Positions 44,280-53,400 of a DNA stretch of 64,000 bases are shown here, piece after piece. The notes beneath the pieces were generated by a model. That model made no database searches, had not been told where the DNA came from, and worked only from the letters and a program-made list of their open reading frames with translations. Both the position numbers and the translations under genes were made by a program. The stretch lies in contig JAHWDD010000007.1 in assembly GCA_023897205.1 (NCBI GenBank), positions 2,170,001 to 2,234,000 of the forward strand. The letters run 5' to 3'. Each line of letters begins with the position of its first letter. Positions within the stretch are counted from its first letter, which is position 1. The DNA comes from Exophiala sp. HKRS030 (taxonomy: Eukaryota; Ascomycota; Eurotiomycetes; Chaetothyriales; Herpotrichiellaceae).

Positions 44280-45621
44280 CTAGAAGATAGCTATTGCACA
44301 GGGAGGAGATGCGATTCCGCCCCGCACATTCAAGGGTGCACTGGTGAAGAAGAAACTCCATCTCTTTATCTTCGCACAGGTAGCGCTCAAGGCCTCTAGA
44401 TTCCAGAGCTCCCCAATGGGTGTCCCCCATTGACAAAGAAGCCATTCATGGAGACAACAATCTGGTGGGTAAGGCCAGGCCTCGAAGCCCATTGTGTCTC
44501 CTGCCACTGCGGAAAAATGCTTCGAGTACAACCACCTCACCGTCTCCATGTTGTTGGCGAGTCCGATCATATGGTGTTGATCCCTTGTTCCCAGCTGCCG
44601 AGTAGCCGCATCTGCTGTCCTGATCCAAGGTCAAACATGGTCTCTCGCCTTAGTCCGCGAGGATGGAAACTTACTCGTGCCACTTGATAAACCCTGTCCT
44701 GACTACCAAGATATCTCCCTGACGAACTTCGGTATTTTGTGCTTTCAGAACCTGCTCTAGATCAGAGACAGGAATTGCGTACGTGGAGATGGCCGATGGT
44801 GCTGCCTTCCCGGGATTCTGCTGTTCCCACCAACTCAGCTGATTGTGTGCGTGGTTAGTAACTCTCATAAGAGCTAAGTAATGCGGTCTACTACCCAGTC
44901 AACCAGCACCCCTCTCCCGACGATACCTCCCCTATCGCATACATCTAAGAAATGGTATTAGTCGACTCGGGGTGCCTTTCACATGGGGAATTGATAGGCT
45001 TTTGATTTACTATGAATCCCATTCTGCTCAGTCTCACTGGCATCTTGTAGTGTTAGGCCATTGTAGAAAAGGCCTTGGCTTTGTATTCCAAACTAATCCC
45101 GAATATCAGAGAGTGACAAATGTGTGCTAGCGCTTGGAAGTGGCAATTGGGGGTCGCCCTTGCGTGAAAGATTGATTCGACGTGTCAAGGATTGGTACTC
45201 ACATGTTTCAAGCTATCCCACTGTGAGCTTGTCTGGGTATTGAAGCAGATCTCGTCGTCGAATCCCACGAAGCCATGCTCGGCCAAGTTTTTGATCTTAT
45301 GTTGAATGGATATGCGACCAAAGCCTGGGTGGTCGAGATTACTCATCGACCAGTCAAGTTGGACATGAAGACCACAAGAAATTTCCTTGGCTGCTGTATG
45401 CACCACTTCTGCAGTCAGAAGATTCAAGGCTGAACGGCCCAAATTAGAGCCTTCCACATAAGAGATATCTTGGAAGCTTAGTCAATGTAAGGTTGTTACC
45501 CACTTCCAAGTTGATCTTTACTACCATCTTCGTCAAAGAACCCCCAGAGACAGCCTTGCGGCTGGCCCTCCACAGCAGGGAGATCATCGAATTCGGGGAA
45601 TTGGAACTTTGAAGCGGCCAT
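44280..45621 (-). CDS. cyclase-family hydrolase B (kynurenine-formamidase-like), 6 exons
   Basis: Exons: 45621-45504, 45429-45203, 45092-45011, 44944-44895, 44838-44675, 44619-44280; 981 nt, 326 aa, phases consistent. It reads GCLWGFFDEDGSKDQLGTLN, SSQWDSLKHFGIQ, GGIVGRGVLVDW, DILVVRTGF, NNMETVRWLYSKHFSAVAGD and PIGELWNLEALSATC, colinear with cyclase A. Near the metal site, GHQ of paralogue A is GIQ here, so one putative His differs. Intron positions partly differ: it has introns after QLG, VLVDW and KWHE that A lacks, and lacks A's after SVCL and PPH. It shares the phase-1 intron after the IH of GIH. So it is an old paralogue, not a local tandem copy. Confidence 0.88.
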
Positions 45622-46136
45622 CGAAGGTAGCCTCGATCCAAGCGCAAGGGGAACACAGAAGACAGCAAGGAAACCCCGAAAGGGGGACTTTAGGAATACA
45701 GGAGGGAAGCTGGTCAAGAAGTTAAGACAAGCTGGGGTAGACAAACCTTTTTAGGATGTAGCTTGGAAGTGCTTGCACACTGGAAAGGCACCCGGAACCG
45801 TAACAAGATCTGCTTCGGCATGGGCTAATGGATGTCAACAAGCATAACAGCAGACCCAGGTTGAAGGAAGCAATCACCTGTCCTTCAAATGTTGAGGTAC
45901 TCAATACGGTAGTGTTTGATTCCCCACGAATTGCCAAAAATGAAGAAACCGAAGATGCCGAAATGCGGGGACTTATCCTTTTCGAAGCTTTCAATTCTTC
46001 CCTCCGTCCAGAGATATATAGACAAGCTTAACAAAACTAGACTTAATTTAAAAAAAATTAATACAATCAATTCAAGAAGTAAAAGATTGGCTAATAAATT
46101 AATTTTACTTAAAAAATTAAACAAAATTAGTTTACT
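45622..46136. other. intergenic with abrupt AT-rich patch before a gap
   Basis: The first 400 bp look ordinary. From about 46020 to the gap the composition turns strongly A/T, with TTAATTTAAAAA-like runs. No gene is supported. Confidence 0.6.
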
Positions 46137-46236
46137 NNNNNNNNNNNNNNNNNNNNNNNNNNNNNNNNNNNNNNNNNNNNNNNNNNNNNNNNNNNNNNNN
46201 NNNNNNNNNNNNNNNNNNNNNNNNNNNNNNNNNNNN
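46137..46236. other. assembly gap, 100 N
   Basis: Exactly 100 N, the conventional spacer for a scaffold join of unknown length, so distances across it are not reliable. Confidence 0.99.
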
Positions 46237-46364
46237 CTTCTTCTTCTTCTTCTTCTTCTTCTTCTTCTTCTTCTTCTTCTTCTTCTTCTTCTTCTTCTTC
46301 TTCTTCTTCTTCTTCTTCTTCTTCTTCTTCTTCTTCTTCTTCTTCTTCTTCTTCTTCTTCTTCT
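46237..46364. repeat. (CTT)n microsatellite
   Basis: About 42 uninterrupted CTT units directly after the gap; the repeat probably caused the assembly break and may be longer in the genome. Confidence 0.97.
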
Positions 46365-47235
46365 GCTTCAGGATAAACGTTGTTGCCGGATAATTAGTCT
46401 GGTTAGCTATTATACTCCTGCTGTTGTCGAGGGTTATCAAGAGCTCATGCTTGCGTATTGAGTTGCCGAGATTACAGCTATCTCAGGAACGCTCTGTTCG
46501 GAAACCTCTTGGATAGCGATGTGCCCTTAGACAGACAGGTCCCGGTAAACCCAGAGAGCGTGGAGGAAGATCAATGTGGGACGTCAAGAGCACTCCTGAA
46601 TCAGCCGGATGTTTTCTCAACCTCGACGAAGTCATCAAAAAGGGCTGGGCCCTACGCCAGTGAACGAAACTTAGGGCGGTCAGCGAATGACTGCTTTAAC
46701 CTCATTGATGCGATTGACCGAACTGGCCTTACTGTGGTGGTAGGGAAGAAAGTCACACCTACAGCGACCGAGGCTTATGTGCGAGCGTTCGATCGACCCA
46801 GGGTTGCCCAAGACCTTGCATGTCACAAGGGATATTGGCCCATTTCAGTTTATTTTGATGCAGGCTCGAAGAGGACATGAAACCTCAAATGAAAATTTTA
46901 TCCAGTATTCTTTGATTGTTAGGGGTGGAATGTCCTAGCGTTTCACTGCATTTGTACGTGTCGTGGTAGAATAAGTATCTTGACTCCGGAGTGTGTTAGC
47001 GCGTAGGGGGCGAGCGGGCTCTTGGGTTGTTGACTACCTCTGCTTGGCATCATCTGTGGCTCTCCCGTCTCACCCTTGCTGTGTTGAACTACATCTTCTC
47101 AGCATCGCCAGAACCTCGGTGGCACGTTTGTGAATCTGTCATATGTGCTCGTTGGACCAGGGGTCGTCTCTCTCCGCACCGGTATTGTGACTTTTGTCGT
47201 TGCTACGAGTGGACCATTCTCGAGCCTCGAACATT
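46365..47235. other. intergenic
   Basis: Between the CTT repeat and the Rpr2-like gene. A 140-codon open frame at 46458-46880 has no recognisable features and no supporting exon structure; not called. Confidence 0.5.
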
Positions 47236-47796
47236 ATGGCGACAGCACATGACATTCGAAGCCAGTTCTTATATTCATCGGCTCAGGCTCTATTCCTGTC
47301 GAGTCCTTCCACCTCTCAACATCTATTGAGAGAAAGAGTGCAAATGGATAGGGAAGACAACAAGATCATCCCAGACAAGATGGGGCACGTGTGTTTGGCC
47401 TGTGGAAATTTCCTTCTGTCTGGCTGGACGACATCGACCAAGTTAGTTTCGCGGGGAAAGAAGTCAACGGCGAATATTAACAAAAGGGCCCCCGAGACAA
47501 GCAGGGTAATAAGCAAATATCTTAAGTGTTCAACATGCGGTCGAACAACCAAACAGAGGTCGGAAGTCAGAGTCAACAAGCAGCGTGCCCGTCATGGTCA
47601 AGCAGAGCCCCCGAATTTGGATACAAAAGCACCTGCAGTGGTTGCTGATATCAAACCCACAACACCGTCTAAGCTGACCAGCAAACAAAGGGCTAAAGCA
47701 CGAAAAGATCGAGAAGGCCTCCAGGCTCTTCTTGGCCGCACGTCACAAACTGCTCCTACACCTCGTCTCAATCTGATGGACATGATGAAGCGATGA
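47236..47796 (+). CDS. RNase P/MRP subunit of the Rpr2/Rpp21/Snm1 family
   Basis: Single exon, 186 aa from the ATG at 47236 (MATAHDIRSQF); upstream codons in the same frame look non-coding. It has an N-terminal helix pair (FLYSSAQALFL, HLLRERVQM) and a zinc ribbon built from CLAC and, about 45 residues later, CSTC. A basic tail contains KLTSKQRAKARKDREGLQALLGR. This is the layout of Rpr2/Rpp21 and of Snm1, small protein subunits of nuclear RNase P and RNase MRP that help process tRNA and rRNA precursors. It is in tandem with ZPR1 and marks the start of a conserved housekeeping block. Confidence 0.85.
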   Translation: MATAHDIRSQFLYSSAQALFLSSPSTSQHLLRERVQMDREDNKIIPDKMGHVCLACGNFLLSGWTTSTKLVSRGKKSTANINKRAPETSRVISKYLKCSTCGRTTKQRSEVRVNKQRARHGQAEPPNLDTKAPAVVADIKPTTPSKLTSKQRAKARKDREGLQALLGRTSQTAPTPRLNLMDMMKR

Positions 47797-48248
47797 ATTT
47801 TACATGGTCACGTGCTTCTGGGAGCACCATGTCCTTATCTCAGCCAGCCTTGCGTTACCCGCGCCGTGCCCAGACTCGACATGTTTCTAAGGGCAAGGCT
47901 GGGCTTTGAGCCCCTCCAGCCCCCCTCTTATCTCCCCCGGAGTAAGGCCAGTGGGCAATGGGCACAGGTACTAGGCATTGGTACTGGGCTTGTTTTGGGC
48001 ACGTTTGGGCTCTCACTGTGGCTACCCACCAGTCCAGATCCTCCGTTCTTGGCGTACGTCGATCTTCGGCAACCCAAGTTTTTTTTTTGTGTTTCCAGAA
48101 GCCTCTCACAGCCTCTGCGTGCCTTTGTCACCATCACCAAAACAAGCCCCACCATAAAAATCGCATATCTTCATTCCTTGTCAAAGTTCATTCCACCACC
48201 GATCCGAGCCAAGTTCAATATAGATTGATCACCGACGATTAACGAATA
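47797..48248. promoter_or_regulatory. intergenic, ZPR1 promoter
   Basis: Pyrimidine-rich stretches with a T run near 48081 precede the ZPR1 start. No gene seen. Confidence 0.5.
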
Positions 48249-49628
48249 ATGACTGCCACCAATGCGCCGAGCGTTCTACACGCCGATCCCAATGAAACCG
48301 GGGTTTATGAAATCGAGAGTTTGTGTATGAATTGTCGCGATGATGTATGACTCTTATCCTCCCATATATCACATTCATGTTAACTTTTCTCAGGGCATGA
48401 CTAGAATTTTACCGATCAAGATTCCCTTTTTCAAAGATATCCTCCTTGAATCCTTTTCATGCGATCACTGCGGGTGGAAGAACAATACAGTCAAAAGTGC
48501 TGGACAAATACAAGAGAAGGGCTCTAAATACACATTCAGGTTGGACAATGCTCGAGATCTCCAACGACAAGTAGTCCGAAGCGACACTGGCATTTTCAGG
48601 ATCGAGGATATTGATCTTGAAATGCCCCCAGCCCCGGACAGCTCACCAATCTGGAAAGCATGATTATGAAGATCAAGACCGACTTGGAGTTTGATCAGCC
48701 CACAAGGAAGGAGACGACTCCCGATGTTTTCAATGCCCTCCAAGTCATCATATCCAAACTAGACAACATGCTCCAGGGCTCTGCTTTTCCCGTCACAGTC
48801 TCGTTGGACGACATTTCGGGCAATTCCTTCATTGAGCCATCCACTGACGACAAAGAATCAAAGTATAGCCGACAGGACTATTTGCGGACACATGAGCAGA
48901 ATGCTCAACTTGGGCTTGTTGCTGATGTTGAAGAAGATGCCTCGGAAGGTGGCGGCATGGAGGGTGTCAATATCATTGACAACGAAGTATACGAACTTCA
49001 TTCCGAATGTCCAGCTTGTTCGAAACCCTGCACAGTCAACATGAAGAAGACAAATATTCCTCATTTCAAAGAGGTCATCTTGATGGCCACGGTCTGTGAT
49101 CATTGTGGCTACCGTACAAGCGACGTCAAGACTGGAGGTGAGATACCGGAAAAGGGAAAGCGCATTACCCTCGAAATCAAGACCTTGGAGGACATGTCAA
49201 GGGATATCCTCAAATCAGAGTCATGTGTTCTCCGGAGTCTAGATCTTGGTCTTGAAGTCCAGCCGGGGACACTGGGAGGACGATTCACAACAGTCGAGGG
49301 ATTACTTACACAAGTGCGGGATCAGTTACATGGCCAGATTTTCAACATTGGCGATGAAGATCTTGCTGGAGGAGACTCCATGGCTTCTGAGACCAAAACC
49401 AAATGGGAAAACTTCTTCGACAAACTGGACCGTGCCATCAGAGCTGAATTTTCGTACTCAATCACCTTGGAAGATCCCCTAGCCAATTCTTTTGTTCAAA
49501 AGAATGTTGATTCTGGTGATGATCCTCAAATCACCACCGAAGAGTATGAGCGGACCGAGGAGGAAAAAGACGATCTCGGGCTTACTGACATGAAGACTGA
49601 GGGATATGAGAACGACAGCGATGAATGA
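48249..49628 (+). CDS. zpr1: ZPR1 zinc-finger protein, apparent frameshift
   Basis: Exon 1 is 48249-48344 (MTATNAPS...), intron 48345-48393, exon 2 48394-49628. Two ZPR1 modules follow one another: zinc finger 1 from CMNC (exon 1) and CDHC, zinc finger 2 from CPAC and CDHC, each followed by a beta-rich A/B domain. ZPR1 binds eEF1A and is essential in yeast. The reading breaks between DIDLEMPPAP (first frame, stop at 48663) and GQLTNLESMIMKIKTDLEF (second frame). One base is missing near 48630-48637, in a CCCCGG context. No GT...AG pair explains the switch, so it is more likely an assembly or sequencing error than a dead gene. The product would be about 440 aa. Confidence 0.9.
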
Positions 49629-50421
49629 TACTTTCGGAAATGGTTGATTCGCCTATGCCAAATCGTCTCGTGTATTTGATTTTCTCAGTACTTGGAAGCA
49701 GTCCTTCAACTGATTCTTCAAATGGTTATGGGACAAAATCATCATGAAGCGCCGAGCCTTGTCTAATGGCAGATGTTGAACTCGCCAGAAGTCCGACTGG
49801 CCTTTCGTGGATGACAATCAAGGCTACTAACGATTCCTATGGGCACTAAGATTGACAAGACTCCATTATCACCTCGCTGAATTCACGCACAGGGTACTGG
49901 TTCAAGTATTGTACCGACAGTTCAACGAAACGAAGACATTGTCGCCGAGGCAAAGAAAGATAGCTGCTTATGGTCTATTCGTTGTCCAAAGCGTCTTGTC
50001 GTGGGACTCTTCCGCACTCCTCGGCGGCTAGGACTTCCTGCAAAGACATGACTGCCTGCGTTCATTGTGTCCTGATTCTTCATGAGATGTTGTCCAATCG
50101 AGACACAGTCTCCACAGAGGAAGATACTGTTGCCTTGAATGCTTATGCGCATGATTTGCGACATGGTATTTGAGATGATTATGATGGGATGTGGGAGCCA
50201 GACCATGAAGCCAAGTATGGGCATCAAGAATATCTTGTCACGCACGCCGAAGTGAGGCCAGAGAACGACTTGTTACTATATCATAGAGTAGATCTTCACG
50301 CAGCCAGCAGGCCTGCACACAATCTAGGCCTTCCTCGTGCGATAATTGTGCTGTACTAAAATCATGCCGCTTTCTCGTGACTAGCAGACTTGACTAGCAG
50401 ACTCAACTAGTTCCTGTGGGA
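49629..50421. other. intergenic between ZPR1 and the small Cys-rich gene
   Basis: 3' flanks of two convergent genes. A 107-codon minus-strand frame at 49922-50245 has no recognisable features and is not called. Confidence 0.5.
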
Positions 50422-50649
50422 CTAGCGTGCCTTAATCCACTTGTGAATGACTTCATCGCAGTTCAATTTTCCCTCGGTCTTTCCGGCTTGTGCCTCGTGT
50501 TTTGTTGCTCCGTGCTTCACTTCCACTTGCACCTTCGTACTCGCATAACGACTTCCATCATGTTGTTTTGCCGCCCATTCCCTACGAATTGCTAGGAGAT
50601 GGTTCCAAAAGTCGGCGCAGCTCGATGAACAACATTGAAACCCAGACAT
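50422..50649 (-). CDS. small Cys-containing protein, 75 aa, unknown function
   Basis: I do not recognise the family with certainty. Starts MSGFQCCSSSCADFW, continues with an amphipathic HLLAIRREWAAKQ, a polar middle and ends NCDEVIHKWIKAR. Coding is supported by the balanced composition, a clean ATG and position: its start is 126 bp from the start of hem25, head to head, the usual geometry of a shared fungal promoter. The N-terminal CC and C are not a CX9C twin motif, so the mitochondrial import class is not indicated. It could still be a chance frame. Confidence 0.5.
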   Translation of the reverse strand: MSGFQCCSSSCADFWNHLLAIRREWAAKQHDGSRYASTKVQVEVKHGATKHEAQAGKTEGKLNCDEVIHKWIKAR

Positions 50650-50775
50650 TGTGCTGAGACACTTTGCATCATACTCCGCGAGTCCGCACGATGATCAAGC
50701 CCTCCATAACCACCGCCTTGAATATCAGTCCTTGCCTCCTCTAGCAACTGAGTCTACAGCGGTAGCTCTCAGATC
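50650..50775. promoter_or_regulatory. short divergent promoter, small protein and hem25
   Basis: 126 bp separate the two start codons on opposite strands. Confidence 0.5.
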
Positions 50776-51741
50776 ATGTCCCATGGCGCCCAGAGCTCAA
50801 AGAAAGCCCATCCTACCTTTCATTTCCTAGCTGGCCTGACTTCCGGTGTCTCGAGCGCCGTACTTCTGCAACCTGCCGATCTTCTCAAGACTCGAGTGCA
50901 ACAAAGCCGCTCCTCCTCCCTACTACCCGTCTTGCGATCTATATTGTCCGGTCCTCATCCTATTGCTAGCCTATGGCGAGGCACCACTCCCTCGGCTTTA
51001 CGAACTGGATTCGGTTCCGCTCTGTATTTCACCTCCCTTAGTTCCCTGCGCCAGATTCTCGCCAATCAATCAGTACAAACAACTCTCAGCAACAATGCCC
51101 TCCTATCTCATGGATCCTCCGTTCTGCCCAAACTCTCCAATGTACAAAACTTGCTCACTGGCGCAAGCGCACGCGTTTTCGCCGGGTTCGTCCTGATGCC
51201 AGTCACTGTGATCAAAGTGCGCTACGAATCGGATTTCTATGCATATAAATCTATATCTTCAGCTGCTCGATCTATCTATGCAACAGAAGGTCTCAAGGGC
51301 TTCTTTTCTGGTTTTGGGGCTACTGCTGTGAGAGACGCGCCTTATGCAGGGTTGTACGTTGTATTCTATGAAGCAAGCAAGGCGAGGTTGAACAAACTCT
51401 TCACTTCGAGTCGTGAGGACAACAGACGTTCAGCTGGCTCTAGTGCGACCATCAACGCATCTAGTGGAGTACTGGCGGCTGGGTTTGCAACTGCTGTAAC
51501 GAATCCTTTTGATGCGGTCAAGACGAGGTTACAGTTGATGCCACAAAAGTATGGAAATCTTCTCAAGGCGACAAGGTTGATGATCAAAGAGGATGGGATC
51601 AAGAGTTTCTTTGATGGTTTGGGCCTGAGGATGGGCAGAAAAGCCTTGAGTTCGGCTTTGGCGTGGACAGTGTACGAGGAACTTATTGGAAGAGCTGAGC
51701 GCTTTGTTTCGAGACATGATAACGACAGGGCCGTGGTATGA
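50776..51741 (+). CDS. hem25: mitochondrial glycine carrier Hem25 / SLC25A38
   Basis: Intronless, 321 aa. Three tandem carrier repeats, each with the Px[DE]xx[KR] signature or a variant: [22 protein letters not shown] and [11 protein letters not shown]. The opening [24 protein letters not shown] is characteristic of SLC25A38/Hem25, which brings glycine into mitochondria for the first step of haem synthesis. [28 protein letters not shown] and [20 protein letters not shown] are also typical. The variant second signature (V-T-V-I-K-V) fits this subfamily. Length and absence of insertions suit a functional carrier. Confidence 0.93.
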   Translation: MSHGAQSSKKAHPTFHFLAGLTSGVSSAVLLQPADLLKTRVQQSRSSSLLPVLRSILSGPHPIASLWRGTTPSALRTGFGSALYFTSLSSLRQILANQSVQTTLSNNALLSHGSSVLPKLSNVQNLLTGASARVFAGFVLMPVTVIKVRYESDFYAYKSISSAARSIYATEGLKGFFSGFGATAVRDAPYAGLYVVFYEASKARLNKLFTSSREDNRRSAGSSATINASSGVLAAGFATAVTNPFDAVKTRLQLMPQKYGNLLKATRLMIKEDGIKSFFDGLGLRMGRKALSSALAWTVYEELIGRAERFVSRHDNDRAVV

Positions 51742-52497
51742 ACGAGAACATGTATCAGGTTCATGGCTCAGAGTTCTCACGCCACCTTCGATATTGTTGG
51801 AATTGGGGACGGGTTTGGAATAACGAATGATGGTCTTGTGACTAGCCCAATTTCTCGGCATACTTCCGACCGCCAGGCTTTGAAAACATCAACGCATGGG
51901 TCAAAACGGACTTCTGTTATGAGCTCCGAATACTTACGCTTACCACATTCTCTCACGAAACATCTCAATCAACCCACTTGATCTCAATGACACCATCTCT
52001 AACCTTTTCCACGACTCTAACGAACGATCATATAAAAGCAAAGAACCATCTCTACTCAATTAATTCGGGACGAGGATCGAAGATTGACATATCTCTCCTC
52101 TCACCAATCCGGTGACTCACAATACCAATCTGTACATTAACTCAAAATGTTGAACAGGGAATGGAGAATTTTGAATGTCTGAGGCGTTGAAGCAAGACCG
52201 GCTGGAGTAAGTCCGGGGACACAAAAGGGAAAAAAGGAGCTGGGCCAGTTGCTCGCTAGTTGTATTGATCACTATAAAAACTACTCCGTATGTACAATTG
52301 AACCTCGTCTGATCTACTGCCTGTAATGCCATACATGTCCTGGGCGAAAACTGCGAGGGGCACCTACGGGGCAAAGTCAAAGTCAAAGTCGCTAGCAACT
52401 AGTAACTAACAACTATGTAACAACGAACAGCCAACAACTAGTCGCCTACTACCAACTACTGACTAGTTAGTATATAGGTAGGTACTAGGTATGGTAA

Positions 52498-52560
52498 GGT
52501 AAGGTAGGCACGGTAAGGTAGGCACGGTAAGGTAGGCACGGTAAGGTAGGCAAGGTAAGG
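52498..52560. repeat. 14-bp tandem repeat, 4.5 units
   Basis: Unit GGTAAGGTAGGCAC repeated at 52498, 52512, 52526 and 52540 (last with CAA), then a partial GGTAAGG. Confidence 0.95.
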
Positions 52561-52590
52561 TTACTAACTAGCCATAGATAAGAGGTAGCT

Positions 52591-52628
52591 ATGCTATATT
52601 ATGCTATGCTATGCTATGCTATGCTATG
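52591..52628. repeat. (ATGCT)n pentanucleotide repeat
   Basis: About seven units with one interruption near the left end. Confidence 0.9.
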
Positions 52629-52667
52629 TATTTATGTGATCATCAAAGGGATACCGCGTCTTTCATC

Positions 52668-52709
52668 CTCTGCTCTCCTCTCCTCTGCTCTGCTCTGCTC
52701 TGCTCTGCC
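52668..52709. repeat. (CTCTG)n pentanucleotide repeat
   Basis: Imperfect at the left (CTCTC), then five clean CTCTG units. Confidence 0.9.
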
Positions 52710-53400
52710 TGCGGTGTTCGCTCTGTCTGGTTTGTTTGTGTGAGTATGAGTATGACGGGGCTGTGGGTGCTAACTAGCAACTTCCAAGGCGAGAGGCAAT
52801 CAGGAGGGATTTTGTGCTGCGCCTTTGCCGGTGTCCGTCGTAGCCAGTGATGCCACCCACTGCCGGCCGGTGGGTAGGAGGAGAACCTGTGATTGCGACT
52901 CGACTGACGATTTCGACTGACGATTTGCGTTGGAGTTAGAAGGATAAAAACAAGGTATGTAGTTGTAGTTGTCGTTGTTGTATGCAGATAAATAACAGGT
53001 ACGGTATTCAAAGAGATATTGACAGAAAAGATGAACCAACGAGAAAACCGAACAACAATATTGGGTATCAGATAACCGCCTGCTTGAAACATGCAACCAA
53101 AAAAAACCATAAACAAAAATTAAACCATAGCGATGGAGATCTGTTGCCGGGTTTAATCTCTCGATGTTGATGTCGTATCCTTTTCAAGTTGCCATATGCC
53201 ATAAAAATATCAAAAGAATCCGTCATTCCATCGTGACAACATCGAGAGTTCCGTCCAGCCCTAGTAGAATTACCAAATGGTAAATCTGTGTTCCGTGAAT
53301 GTTTTTTGTGACCCGGCTTGCCCATGCCATGTAAATCCACCAAAATCCCTTAGTTACAACATTATGCATTCACATTTCTTATGCATACCGTGTTCCTCAT

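Larger units (their letters stand above)
51742..53400. other. intergenic with tandem repeats
   Basis: Between hem25 and the convergent C2H2 regulator. One TACTCCGTA at 52282-52290 and three separate short tandem arrays between 52498 and 52709 (listed separately). No gene supported. Confidence 0.55.

Noticed and set aside
16064..45621. Secondary-metabolite biosynthetic cluster
   Set aside because: No PKS, NRPS, terpene synthase or DMATS core enzyme, and no P450; the set looks degradative.
45916..46461. Long frame spanning the N gap with a poly-Leu run
   Set aside because: Artefact of reading through N and the CTT array.
46458..46880. 140-codon plus-strand frame after the CTT repeat
   Set aside because: No recognisable features; lies beside a gap and a microsatellite; could be chance.
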